Source of the DNA: Dactylis glomerata
Lineage: Eukaryota; Streptophyta; Magnoliopsida; Poales; Poaceae
DNA length: 64,000 nucleotides
Reading direction: 5' to 3'
Assembly: GCA_007115705.1 (NCBI GenBank)
Contig: QXEO01000222.1
Coordinates: 1,431,179 to 1,495,178, forward strand
The notes beneath the pieces were generated by a model. That model saw only the letters and a program-made list of their open reading frames with translations, had not been told where the DNA came from and did no database searches. The translations under genes were made by a program, and so were the position numbers. The stretch's first letter is position 1; each line of letters starts with the position of its first letter. Below are positions 32,452 to 43,507 of this stretch, in pieces.

Positions 32452-33109
32452 GCTATGTTTTATTCTAGGCTTATGAATCCTTGCCATAGTATTTGTGATC
32501 ATGCAAGCATGCTTTTGAACTTTGTCATTCCTTTCGTTGCATAACATATATACTCCATTCTAGGCTTATATATGATCGATCGTCATCCATGCTATGTTTT
32601 ATTCTAGGCTTATGAATCCTTGCCATAGTATTTGTGATCATATGCAAACATGTTTTTTAACTTTATCATTCCTTTCGTTGCATAACATATATACTTCATG
32701 TCTATACAGAGATGGCGAAGTGGTACGTGGTGTACAGTGGTCGGGTTCTAGGAGTCTACGAGGAGTGGGAGGACTGCCAGGCACAGGTGACCAACTTCAG
32801 CGGCAACTGCTACAAAGGGTACAAGACAAGAGAGCTCGCGGTATCCAAGTGGAGGAGACACGTGTGGAAGAAGAATCGGATGAAGTTCTTGATCATGGTC
32901 TCGATCTTGCTCATCGTCGTCGCCGGTGTGATCTATTCGAACTTTTTTTTCGATGTTGGACTTGCTTATATATGATCGATCGTCATCCATGCTATGTTTT
33001 ATTCTAGGCTTATGAATCCTTGCCATAGTATTTGTGATCATGCAAGCATGTTTTTGCACTTTGTCATTCCTTTCGTTGCATAACATATATACTACATGTC
33101 TATAGAGAG
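32452..33109 (+). repeat. Leader repeats around the Cauli_VI exons
   Basis: GCTATGTTTTATTCTAGGCTTATGAATCC... with ATAACATATATACT occurs three times, starting at 32452, 32591 and about 32991. The last two each precede a Cauli_VI-type ORF, and the first is an orphan leader. The full unit (leader plus exon) has a period of about 398-400 bp, as the ATGs at 32712 and 33110 show. Confidence 0.85.
32712..32975 (+). CDS. Cauli_VI / RNase H1 N-terminal-type domain with membrane tail, copy 1
   Basis: An 87-residue ORF after an acceptor-like TCTATACAG. Residues 3-48 match the caulimovirus-VI fold found at the N-terminus of eukaryotic RNase H1: KWYVVYSGRVLGVYEEWEDC, then FSGNCYKGYKTRELAVSKW. In RNase H1 this domain binds RNA/DNA hybrid or dsRNA. 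No RNase H catalytic domain follows. Instead there is a basic linker (WKKNRMK) and a hydrophobic stretch (FLIMVSILLIVVAGVIY, about residues 59-75), so the protein resembles a tail-anchored membrane protein. It could also be the last exon of the preceding gene if that gene's stop is skipped by splicing. It is intact. Confidence 0.65.
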   Translation: MAKWYVVYSGRVLGVYEEWEDCQAQVTNFSGNCYKGYKTRELAVSKWRRHVWKKNRMKFLIMVSILLIVVAGVIYSNFFFDVGLAYI

Positions 33110-33316
33110 ATGGCGAAGTGGTACGTGGTGTACAGTGGTCGGGTTCCAGGAGTCTACGAGGAGTGGGAGGCCGCTGCCAGGCACAGGCCGGTGACCAACT
33201 TCAACGGCAACTGCTACAAAGGGTACAAGACAAGAGAGCTCGCGGTCTCCAAGTGGAGGAGACACGAACCGGTCTTGCTCACCATTGCGGGTGTAGTCTA
33301 CTCGGTCTTTTGGTGA
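33110..33316 (+). CDS. Cauli_VI-type domain, copy 2
   Basis: A 68-residue tandem duplicate of the previous ORF, 398 bp downstream. It keeps KWYVVYSGR, GVYEEWE and NCYKGYKTRELAVSKWRRH. A small insertion changes ECQ-type residues to E-A-A-A-R-H-R-P, and the tail is shortened to EPVLLTIAGVVYSVFW. The leader is duplicated too, with the acceptor-like CAG changed to GAG (the AG is still present). The hydrophobic tail is probably too short for a stable membrane span. Confidence 0.6.
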   Translation: MAKWYVVYSGRVPGVYEEWEAAARHRPVTNFNGNCYKGYKTRELAVSKWRRHEPVLLTIAGVVYSVFW

Positions 33317-33560
33317 GATGTGTAGTGTGTGTAATGTGCAATGTGTGTAATGCATGGACTTGGGCTATATATGTTCTAACACTTCTAATATTCGGGAACT
33401 TTGTCACTATTATGGATCTAATTGTTTGTGATGATGATATATTTGTTTTATACTGCATGCTGTGTATTCTGCAGTTATATTGTATACCTATATATATTCT
33501 TGTGCATTGCTGTGTATAAATACCAGAAAATATCAGTTTTTTTGGACCTGTACGAAATAT

Positions 33561-33800
33561 CAGTGGCGCATATTATAGGTGTTTAGTGGCGCATTATGTA
33601 TTGGTGGCGCATATAGAAATATGCGCCACACATAAGACACTACTGGCGCACATGCAATATGCGCCACCAATATTTAACATATGCGTGGCGCATATTGACA
33701 TGCGCCACCAATAAACTGTTATTAGTGGCGTGGCAGTGGTGGCGCATCCCATATGCGCCACGCATATGACAAAATGGTGCGCCACCAATAGGCTTTTTTC
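33561..33800. repeat. CACTA-1 right subterminal hairpin array
   Basis: Dense GTGGCGCAT and ATGCGCCAC words, many paired as short hairpins, mirroring the left array, up to the inverted terminal CACTAGTG. Confidence 0.85.
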
Positions 33801-34723
33801 CACTAGTGACATCTACAACCTTAGAAGTTTCGGTCACTCCCCTAGGTTACAATAGAGGCATGAACCCACTATCGAGCATAAATACCCCCTCTTGGAGTTA
33901 CTAGCAACTACTCGGCCAAGATAGCTACTAACAACGGAGAGCATGCAAGATCATAAACAACATAGAGATAACATTAGATATATTTCAGTATAGCAACTCA
34001 ATCATAACACAAATATTCATCAGATCCCAACAAACCAAACATGTAGAATTTCATAACGGTGATCTCAATCATGTAGGGCAGCTCATGAGATCTAAACATG
34101 AAGCACATGGTGGAGAAGACAACCATCTAGCTACTGCTATGGACCCATAGTCCAAGGTAGACTACTCACTCATCGCTCCGGAGGCAAGCATGGCGATGAA
34201 GAAGACCTCCGGTGGCGATTCCCCTCTCCGGCAGGGTGCCGGGAAGAGCTTCTGGACCCTCCCGATCTCGGGTCGACGACGGTGGCGGATCGCGATGTGT
34301 TTCTGGAAAATTGATCGGGTACTTAGGTTTTTCCCGTCGGGGGGTCTTTATAGGCGAAGGGGCAGCGTCAGAAGTGGACCCAGGTATCCTCACACATAGG
34401 GGGCACGGCCAGGGGCCAGGCCGCGCTGCCCTGGTTTGAGGGTGGCCTGGGGCCCCTCTCCGTCTCCTCTTCGGATCTCTGGAAGCTTCCGGGAAAAATA
34501 AGACTTCAGGAACTTGTTTCGTCCAATTCCGAGAATATTTCCTGTGTAGCTTTTCTGAAACACAAAAACAGCAGAAAACAGGGAACTGGCACTATGGCAA
34601 CTTGTTAATAGGTTAGTTCCGGAAAATGCATAAAAGTGCCACGAAGTGTAACGAAACATTAGGCAAATGGTGTAAAAACAAGCATGGAGCATCAAAAATT
34701 ATGGATACGTTGGAGACGTATCA

Positions 34724-34737
34724 GCATCCCCAAGCTT
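34724..34737 (-). promoter_or_regulatory. Gypsy-2 terminal polypurine tract
   Basis: On the minus strand AAGCTTGGGGATGC directly abuts the TG of the 3' LTR. Two further copies of the core lie inside the element at 36931-36944 and 36987-37000. Confidence 0.75.
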
Positions 34738-37700
34738 AACTCCTGCTCGTCCTCGAGTAGGTAAGTGATAACAAAAGAAATAATTTTTGAGGTGACATGC
34801 ACCTACACAATCTTGATCACGTATGTAAGCATTGTGAGCTGGGATCAAAAGAACTTAAAACATGGGCATGAAAGATATAATCTTGATAATAGAAACTTAG
34901 CAACCATGTTATAAACATGAAAATGAACACAAACAAAAGATCATAAAAATGAAACAATGAAAGTCAAACGTGTGTTCAAATCATAAGGAAAAACATATAA
35001 ATGGTTTTCAGCTTGTCCTTCATAGAGAGCAAAACATAAATGCATAGGACACCTTCAAGTTTAAGAGGGCGACTAGATACAAATAATTTAAGAACAAGTG
35101 AAACCAACAATATGAATCAATCAATGAAAACTTTGGGACAATGCACATTATACTAAGAATGACAACTATGCTCTCTTAATGGTGCATAAAGATAGAAGGT
35201 GGTGACTCAACATAAAAGTAAAAGAAAGGCCCTTTGCGGAGGGAAGCAGTGATTGCAAGTTTTATAACCTTCAAAAATTATGTTACTTACCGGCTTTGAA
35301 CTCTCATTGCCCCCATCATAAGCATCTTGAATGGTTAAAGTTAATGCGAGAACAATTATGATGCATATGCTTGATAAATCATAAGTTGAAAACCTCGTGT
35401 CCCGTGAATACGAGTACCCAAACCTCATGCTACTTTACTTAGAGTCCCAAGCAAGGCTCTTGTCATTGTAAGTATATGCGTATCATCGAGAACCGCCAAC
35501 GGGGTACCTCCGTGCCCGATGACATGGAACAAGCCCACATCAAAATGACAGGACAAGCAGACAATGAACACCTCGACATCTCTTTTATTTACCATTTGTA
35601 TAGCTTTTTATTTTGAGATGCGTCGTCGAATGTCCACTATGGGTATGCTGCAAATTTCCACCATGAATTATGCATGGCTTAGATTGGCGGCCCAGGCGTT
35701 TCCCTAACACATATACAAACTCTATGATCCCCACAAGATTCCCAATTCATTTCACACTGCGGGCATCCATAAACAAAAGATCACGATATCAACTCAAAAG
35801 AGAAGTGCAATGTTGAAAGCTTGCCCATGACTGCATGGCTAGGCTAGTCTCCAACTTACAACTTGCAAGCATAACAAATCAACATAAGAGACCACAATGT
35901 CAAATTTTTAAGAACAAGAAAAAGTAAAGTGTGCCTTCCGGTTCGTGAGAGCTTTACTGACCAATTTTCGCATAACACTGGTAAGAGTTTAATTTGAAAA
36001 GAAAATAAAAACAAGTCAAATTTACTTGGAATAGCAAATTGCTAGTAGGTATGTATGGTGGACACTTTGGCAAACTTGGTTTTTAGGAGTTGGATGCACG
36101 AGTAGAGCTCATACTCAGTACAAGGCGAGGGCTAGCAAAAGACTGGGAGCGACCAACTAAGAGAGCAATAATGGCCATAATCATGCAAAGCAACAAAGCG
36201 ACATTAAAAGAAGCATAAGATGGCATCAAAAGTCAAAAACTAAATGATCATAGAGGCTATTGGCGACTTTGTATGAGTCTAACATGTGTGAGCATGCGCC
36301 AAGTCAACCCAAATAAAGCATCAAGGAGAAAACCAAAATAATGCTTCCAAACAATAAAAACAACGCATGATTTTTTCAAAGGCTCATTAAGCAATCTCAG
36401 TTATTTGAGACAAGTCATGCTATAGCAAAACCACTAATCATACTATCAAAAAGATATCAAGCATGACATGAAAAAGCCTAAACCGCAGTCTACACAAGGT
36501 CCATCTTGTACCACTTTTTTGCATAAAGCTTTTTCTCTTTTCCAACACCATTCGAACTTTTTATAAACACCTCTTTTGATGAAAACCAACATGGTCCAGA
36601 GGCAAAAATACACCTTGATAAATAAATATAAGAAGATCTGAACACAAATCAAGGCGAAAACAAAAATCAAAAGCAGTAGCAGAAAAAGAAGAACACTCGG
36701 TTTTTGATAAGAGTGAAAACTGGAGCGTTCTTGGCAAATGAAAAGCAAGGCAACTTCTCCAAAAGAAATTTATTGGGGTCCAACCATTTATTGCAGAAAA
36801 CAAACAAACTAATAAATAAAACTAAAACAACTGACGCTCCAAGAAAAACACATAGTGCATGAAGCAATAAAAATATAGTGTCTTGAAAGGTGACCTGATT
36901 TTTGCCGATGAAGAACGGGTGCCTCGGGGGCATCCCCAAGCTTTGACGCTTGTACTTCTTGGATATTTCTTGGGGTGATGCATGGGCATCCCCAAGCTTG
37001 AGCTTTTGTCCATTATTCAACTCATCTCATCATTCTCCAATCCCTACACTTGAAAACTTCCTTCATACAAAACTAAACACAAATCTATTAGCAACATTAG
37101 TGTAGCATAACATATAATCAACCTCTTTTTGCTTCAGGTTTCAACCCAAAACCACCACATATATAGCATATACTACTGTATCAACTTCCCCAAAAGTTCC
37201 GTGATCAAAAGAACTCAAAAGAAAGCGATAAAGCGGCAAACACAAATATTGGCAGAAATCTGTCAAAACAGAACAGCTGACAAAGGTCGAATTTTTATGG
37301 GGTTTTCTGTTGCTCAAATCAAAAAGTGTTCAACTAATGAAAGTTTATATATAACCTGGGGCATATGCACAAGAAATCTCAGGTCCAAAAGATATACAGA
37401 TAATTTTTACGAATTTTTACGGTGCAGCACCATAAACAGTTTCAGGACAGCAACATCCCTAAATCTTACCTCACTCGAATTAGAGGCTTCTCTTGGCACA
37501 AAAACAAAATAAACAAGATAAGGAGCGGTCATTACAGTAGTAATGACTTCCAAGACTCAAATAAAAGAAAAAGTACTGAAAATAAAACATTGGGTTATCT
37601 CCCAAGAGTGCTTTTCTTTAACGCCTTTGAGCTAGGCGCAGAAAATTGCGAATCAAGTAACATCAAGAGATGAAGTAATTATGAAAGAAGCATCGGGATC

Positions 37701-37824
37701 CACAATAGGAGTCTTTTCAACAATGAAAGGAATTATGTCCAAATGAGTTTTTGAAGATCCTTTATGATCACGCTTTGGTACACTACTTTCATCGAAAGGA
37801 TTTTCAGGACAAATCCAACTAGAA
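34738..37824 (-). other. Gypsy-2 internal non-coding region
   Basis: About 3.1 kb with no retrotransposon enzyme motif on either strand. A-rich on the + strand (T-rich in the sense of the element). It contains two PPT-like motifs (36931-36944, 36987-37000). Open frames of about 100 codons near 36450-37020 are on the sense strand but show no known domain. Confidence 0.6.
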
Positions 37825-38262
37825 TTATTTTTCTAAAACATCATGTATTCCTGAAAGTTTATAAGGTATTGGCACTCTAAAATCATTGGGTGTGCCAACC
37901 ACCGTTACAGGTGAGCCAAGCTTATTGAATTTTTTAAAAACTTTTCTAGCCTCATTGGCAACATCTTTAAATTCTAAGCGCGTAGTTTCCAAAATGAAAG
38001 CTTTCTTTTCAGGATCTTCAATTTCATGAAGCTTAAGGAACATGTATTGCAAAAAGGGATTAAGATTAGCAAACCTAGCTTCTAACATGTGAACTAAATA
38101 AGTGGAAGCAACTTCATAACTAGGAGCTAGCTCAACCAAAGACTTTTTCTCAACTTCTTTATGCATACTAATGTGATTAAAGAACTCCTCAATGTTATCT
38201 TTCCCAATAATTGAACCACTACCTACTGAGAGGTCCTCCAGAACGTACTTAGGGAACAACAT
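37825..38262 (-). CDS. Gypsy-2 145-residue ORF of unknown function
   Basis: The only sizeable sense ORF of gypsy-2, starting (MLFPKYVLEDLSVGSGS) about 160 bp after the primer site, where gag would begin. It is mostly helical and charged, with LAPSYEVASTYLVHMLEARF at about residues 45-64 and a Lys/Glu-rich middle. No CCHC motif and no standard gag fold is recognised by eye. By position it is a gag-like product of a non-autonomous element. It has no stops. Confidence 0.5.
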   Translation of the reverse strand: MLFPKYVLEDLSVGSGSIIGKDNIEEFFNHISMHKEVEKKSLVELAPSYEVASTYLVHMLEARFANLNPFLQYMFLKLHEIEDPEKKAFILETTRLEFKDVANEARKVFKKFNKLGSPVTVVGTPNDFRVPIPYKLSGIHDVLEK

Positions 38263-38421
38263 GATAAACTAAAGTAAAGAAATAACAACTACCAAGGATT
38301 CTAATTTTTTTTGGGTTTTTGATAAAACGATGCAGGTAAAATAAATAAAGTAAAGCAAAACAATAAACAAAGTAAAGGATGTGCGTGCAAAAAATTCCTC
38401 TCGCAGAAGTCTTCTACTTCC

Positions 38422-38439
38422 TCCCCGGCAATGGCTCCA
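38422..38439 (-). promoter_or_regulatory. Gypsy-2 primer binding site (tRNA-Asp-like)
   Basis: The minus strand reads TGGAGCCATTGCCGGGGA, 10 bp inside the 5' LTR. It matches the tRNA-Asp complement at all but three positions and fixes the orientation of the element. Confidence 0.75.
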
Positions 38440-38449
38440 GAAAATAGCT

Positions 38450-40065
38450 TATTGCGTCTGAACCCCAAGAGGAAGGTGTGATGAATATAGCAGCAAGATT
38501 TTCCCTCAGTTAAAAAACCAAGGTTTATCGTTCTTGGAGAGGAGAGACAAACGACTGAAGGTGATGCGAACTGGCTTAATAGCACTCCAACAAGGGCGCC
38601 GTTTACGATACTTGTTGACTCGTCTTCGGCCAGTAGCAACGCGGAACCTGCACACACACAACCAAGTACTTTGTTCCCAACTTGCGATGAGGTTGTCAAT
38701 CTCACCGGTTTGCTTGAAACAAAGGGTATGAGCGTATCGAGTGGAAAACAGTGAAAGTATGCGAGTAAAGTAAACAATGCGAGTAAAGTAAACAGGTGAT
38801 AGCAATATGATGGAAATAGGACCGGGGTCCACAGTTCACTAGCGGTGTCTCTCCATAAGATAAAATAACACATGCTGGGGAAACAAATTACAGTTGGGCA
38901 ATTTATAGAATAAAGATAAACGTGATATGTCAAGAAGATCACTATGCGATTTACTCTGGGCATTACAACAAAATACATAGACCGCCATCCAACTGCATCT
39001 ATGACTAATAATCCACTCACGGGGATATCATCCGAACACCCCATGAGTATTAAGTTGCGAACAACAGATAATTGCATTAAGCAAAGTGTGTAATGTAAAC
39101 AAAGCATATGCCCTTGAGCATATGAATGTTGTTTTCTCCCTAGTAGCAACAGCACATCTACAACCTTAGAGGTTTCTGTCACTCCCCCAGGTTAAATAGA
39201 GGCATGAACCCACTATCGAGCATAAATACCCCCTCTTGGAGTTACTAGCAACTACTCGGCCAAGATAGCTACTAACAACGGAGAGCATGAAGATCATAAA
39301 CAACATAGAGATAACATAAGATATATTTCAGTATAGCAACTCAATCATAACACCAATATTCATCGGATCCCAACAAACCAAACATGTAGAATTACATAAT
39401 GGTGTTATCAATCATGTAGGGCAGCTCATGAGATCTAAACATGAAGCACATGGTGGAGGAGACAACCATCTAGCTACTGCTATGGACCCATAGTCCAAGG
39501 TAGACTACTCACTCATCGCTCCGGAGGCAAGCATGGCGATGAAGAAGACCTCCGGTGGCGATTCCCCTCTCCGGCAGGGTGCCGAGAAGAGCTTCTGGAC
39601 CCTCCCAATCTCGGGTCGACGACGGTGGCGGATCGCGATGTGTTTCTGGAAAATTGATCAGGTACTTAGGTTTTTCCCGTCGGGGGTCTTTATAGGCGAA
39701 GGGGCAGCGTCAGAAGTGGACCCAGGTGTCCTCACACATAGGGGGCGCGGCCAGGGGCCAGGCCGCGCCGCCCTGGTGTGAGGGTGGCCTGTGGCCCCTC
39801 TCCGTCTCCTCTTCGGATCTCTGGAAGCTTCCGGGAAAAATAAGACTTCAGGAACTTGTTTCGTCCAATTCTGAGAATATTTCCTGTGTAGCTTTTCTAA
39901 AACACAAAAACAGTAGAAAACAGGGAACTGGCACTGTGGCAACTTGTTAATAGGTTAGTTCCGGAAAATGCATAAAAGTGCCACGAAGTGTATCGAAACA
40001 TTAGGCAAATGGTGTAAAAACAAGCATGGAGCATCAAAAATTATGGATACATTGGATACGTATCA
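38450..40065 (-). repeat. Gypsy-2 5' LTR (right copy)
   Basis: About 1,616 bp and uninterrupted; it serves as the empty-site reference for the CACTA-1 insertion. Minus-strand TATAAAG at 39688-39694. The inner terminus reads CAATA instead of CAACA (one transition). Few differences from the left copy were seen in the first 700 bp. Confidence 0.9.
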
Positions 40066-41450
40066 GTATCACTTTGGGAGCTTGAGTAAATTTAGTTGGC
40101 TTTGGCAAACTTAGCTTGGTCAGTAGCAACATTACCTTGAGGTTTGTGTAGAAAAGAAGAAAGAAGTGCTTGTAGCCACATCACTTCAGTTTACCCTTCA
40201 TGTTTGGCTTATAAGCAATATTATTCTCAAAGTCAAAATCATTGTACCTTCAAGGAAGTTTGCATGATTGTTCCTATTATATGTATGTTTGTTTGTTTCA
40301 TGCAACTCTTATGCTTGCTACCCAGCCTTGCTAGCCAAAAACCTGTACTGAGAGGGAATACTTCTCGTGCATCCAAATCCCAAAAGCCAAGTCACTTCCA
40401 AAGATTCCACTATAAATTCCTATGCATGGTATTTTAAGCCATTCTAAGTAAATTTTTATGTGCTACCTTTCAAAAACCTTCAAATACTTCTCATTTTGTG
40501 CCACTGTTTTTAGCTCATGAGGACGTAGTGGATAGGTTTGTTATCTTCCATACTAAATTAAGTACCCCTCGACTAGGCAGCTTCATCTGCTCGTCATTAA
40601 TTTTGCAAGGAAGCTGGTCAGACCATTATAATCTCAAAAACAAAAGAAAAAAAGAGCACTCCTCCATGGTATGTGAAAGTTGGTCGGCACCCGATGGAAT
40701 CGGTTAGCCATGGTTTGAGAAAGGAAAAGGTGGGGAGGAGTGCAAAGCTATAAAAGAGCACCAATGTGCCAATTAATCAAACATCTCGGAACCGCTCTCA
40801 CTTGTTTAGTATGGAAGATATCAAGAACTCCGTTGCTAGTCGTTGACAAAAGCAACCACCTCTCAAAATAACCTTTTACCTCTGTTTTACAAATGAAAAG
40901 CTCTAGCACATGTTTAATCCCTGCTTCCCTCTGCGAAGGGCCTGTCTTTTACTTTTATGTTGAGTCAACCTATTCCCCTCTATCTCAAGCAAGCATTTGA
41001 GTTGTTATGTTTCACTCATTCATATGTTGATCTGTTTAATTATGTTTACTATCTTCTTTTGATTAATACAATGCTTTTATCTGAAGGAATATATCTTTGA
41101 AAGATTTCTATGAATATAAAAAGTTTGTTTTGTTGAGTATATGGTCTTTGCTATATTAGCTCTGTTTTTAAAAGGCTCCGCTCGAAAGAAAGAGTAGCTT
41201 GTTCATCATTCTCTGACCAAGAACTAAGGTTTGCCATCGCCAATTATAGTTTACCTTGTGCATCCTTATATGTGATTCCCTTTTACTTATTGCAAGTCTA
41301 TATCTTATAAAGGGAAGTTGCTGTCTATTATAATTTGTGCTTTGGTAAATGTGATGCTGCTTGTCCATATTTTGATTATCGACACTTCACTCCATAAACC
41401 TGTGGTCATGTTTACCGAGTTTAGTTTTCCCTTGGGGACAAGCGAGGTCT
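40066..41450 (+). other. Gypsy-1 3' internal region, part 2
   Basis: Continues gypsy-1 after the second GTATC copy. Non-coding: frames up to about 97 codons show no retroviral motif. Ends in the purine tract. Confidence 0.7.
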
Positions 41451-41463
41451 AAGCTTGGGGGGG
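41451..41463 (+). promoter_or_regulatory. Gypsy-1 terminal polypurine tract
   Basis: AAGCTTGGGGGGG, one base before the 3' LTR. Plus-strand primer site. Confidence 0.8.
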
Positions 41464-41464
41464 T

Positions 41465-42977
41465 TGATACGTCCATTTTGCATCACTATTTTGTATCATA
41501 ATTTACTGTTATTCATTGATATATTTCATATTTAGAGATGATACTTATGTTATTTCCTCTGTTTTTACATGTTTGATGATCATTGGAGGATTTGCTGCCG
41601 GAGTCAGGATTCTGCTAGAAAAAGGACCATCAAGACACCATATTTTGAAGATCAGAAAAATTCCAGAAAAATACCAGAAAATTATATTTTCCCAGAAGAC
41701 TCAGGAAGCCAGAAGGAGGAGGCGAGAGGAGCCAGGGGGGTAGGCTCACACACAGGGGGCGCGGCCTGACCCCTGGTCGCGCCGGCCTGCTGTGTGGCCA
41801 CCCTGGCCCACTTCAGGTCTCGCCCCTGCGCGTACTTTATCGTCCCCGAAAACCTAATTGAGGGGGGGGGGGCTGAGAAATAGACACCGCCGCCTCTCGG
41901 GGCGGAAAACACCAGAGAGAGAAAAGCTCTCCGGCAGGTAGAAATCTGTCGGGGAAATTCCTTCCCGGAGAGGGGAGATCGTCGCCATTGTCATCACCAT
42001 CGCACCGGACTTCATCGGGATCATCATCATCTCCATCACCAGCACCTTCATCTCTACCATCACCACGCCATCCCGCTGTAACATCTTGAGTTGGATCTTG
42101 TTAAATTCTTAGGGGAAACTTTCCTGGTGTTGATTACTCTTGTAGTTGATGCTATTGAGTGGAACCGTTGAATTAAGGTTTATGTTTAGATTGTTATTTA
42201 CCATTATTTCACCTCTGATCATGATCCATATGATGTCTTGTGAGTAGTTCGTTTAGTTCTTGAGGACATGGAAGAAGTCAAGATGTTAGTAGTGAATTAT
42301 TGTTGAGTAATATTTAGTGGTTTGATATTTATTTGTTGTGGTGCTATTTCACTAGTGGTGTCATGTGAACGTCGACTACATGATACTTCACCATTTATGG
42401 GCCTAGTGTGATGCATTGTGTATTTGGCTACCAATTGTGGGGTTGCTGGAGTGACAGAAACCTAAACCTCCATTGGGAAACCATTGCACCAGGGAGCGTA
42501 GGATCTTGTAGTTTAAGGCTATGGTTAGATTTATCTTAATTAATTTCTTGTATTTGCGGATGCTTGCAAGGGGTATAATCACAAGTGTGTATTTATCCTA
42601 GTAAGGGTAGTGCGCTAGCACAGGTTCACCCCCATAACACTTATCAAACCAGTAAAGATTATTTAGCGGAATGAAGCGAAAGTACTTGACAGAAACTCCC
42701 GTGTGTCCTCGAGAACGTTTGGTCATCATAAGTTACACAACCGGCTTGTACTTTGCTAAAGAAAGGATTGGGCCACTTGCTGCAATTATTACTACTGTCT
42801 TTTGGTTACTCGCACTTTATTTATTTGCATTACAAACACCCCTGAAAACCCGTGTGCTAGTATTTACAGTGAAACCTTGATCAAAACCACTAGTCAACAC
42901 CTTCTGCTCCTCGTTGGGTTCGACACTCTTATTTAACGAAAGTACTACGATACACCCCGTATACTTGTGGGTCATCA
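41465..42977 (+). repeat. Gypsy-1 3' LTR
   Basis: About 1,513 bp, TGATACGTCC...GTCATCA, colinear with 19648-21155. Its end abuts GCGAT, the second target copy, after which copia gag resumes. Confidence 0.93.
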
Positions 42978-43507
42978 GCGATGCCTCCAACGCCGCCACG
43001 TTTTGGGCGGCCCTCCGTCAACTGTTTCAAGACAACGTTGACGCCCACGTCAACACCCTGCACACCGAGCTCCGCAAGACCGTCCAAGGTGACTCCCCCG
43101 TGGGGGTTTATTGTCAGCGGCTCAAGTCCCTCGCCGATGAGCTCCGCGAAATCGGCGACCCCATCGACGACCGCCAACCTATCAATGTTCTTCTCGTCGG
43201 ACTCGGTGAACATTTTGAGAAGCAAGCCTCCTTCATCCCCATGATGCATCCGCGACCCTCCTTCTCCGAGGTCCGCTCCATGCTTCAATGGGCAGATCGC
43301 CCCATCACCAACAAGGAGGCTCGTCCCCAAGTCTTCGCGGCCATCCAACGCCCTCCGGCTCTAGCACCACCACCGCTGCCTCCTCCTGCATCGGTGCAAC
43401 CACCTCCAGGATGGCTCCCCAGCCCCAACTACCGTGGCACACGGCCGATCTACCGACCTCCACGGCCATCGGCACCATTGGCTCTGGCTCCTTCAGGCGG
43501 CGCGCCA
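42978..43507 (+). pseudogene. Copia gag, part 2
   Basis: Resumes the gag frame at 42983: ASNAATFWAALRQLFQDN, then VYCQRLKSLADELREIGDP and L-L-V-G-L, the UBN2-type gag core. A Pro-rich linker follows and is cut at 43507 by the solo LTR. No stop in this part. No CCHC knuckle seen. Confidence 0.85.

Larger units (their letters stand above)
27876..33808 (+). mobile_element. CACTA-1 transposon, defective
   Basis: Termini CACTAGTGGGAAAAGGC and GGCTTTTTTCCACTAGTG, with target duplication ACA (27873-27875 and 33809-33811) confirmed by the uninterrupted LTR copy at 39150. Length 5,933 bp. Both ends carry palindromic GTGGCGCAT/ATGCGCCAC arrays. It holds a headless transposase gene, a tRNA-like sequence, a GC-rich leader, an acidic ORF and two Cauli_VI-type micro-ORFs. 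Because the transposase lacks its catalytic part, mobility would need an enzyme in trans. Confidence 0.92.
27138..34723 (-). repeat. Gypsy-2 3' LTR (left copy, split by CACTA-1)
   Basis: Minus-strand TGATACGTCTCC...CGCAACA. The two halves (27138-27875 and 33812-34723) together are about 1.65 kb and align with 38450-40065. This copy has 31 bp (27149-27179) absent from the other LTR. A minus-strand TATAAAG (34346-34352) probably marks the LTR promoter. Large open frames inside (for instance about 260 codons on the minus strand to 27874) occur in both LTRs and have no known motif. Confidence 0.9.
27138..40065 (-). mobile_element. Gypsy-2: non-autonomous LTR retrotransposon, minus strand
   Basis: Flanked by a perfect GTATC duplication (27133-27137 and 40066-40070). 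On the minus strand it reads 5' LTR (40065-38450), Asp-type primer site, one 145-codon ORF, about 3.1 kb of non-coding DNA, a purine tract and the 3' LTR (34723-27138, itself split by CACTA-1). No protease, RT or integrase is present. The layout suits a TR-GAG/LARD-type element that borrows enzymes in trans. It is younger than gypsy-1, in which it lies. Confidence 0.9.
19648..42977 (+). mobile_element. Gypsy-1: Ty3/gypsy retrotransposon inside copia gag
   Basis: LTRs of about 1.51 kb (TGATACGTCC...GGGTCATCA) flank an Asp-tRNA primer site, gag, protease-pol and a 3' extra ORF. The 3' internal region ends in a purine tract. The target duplication is GCGAC at left and GCGAT at right; the single mismatch is C-to-T at a CpG. 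It is inserted in the copia gag frame. Gypsy-2 (27138-40065) is inserted in its 3' internal region. The integrase-before-LTR order and FMDD-type RT place it in Ty3/gypsy, and the extra ORF after pol recalls Athila-type elements. It is inactive: three in-frame stops and a frameshift in gag-pol. Confidence 0.93.
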
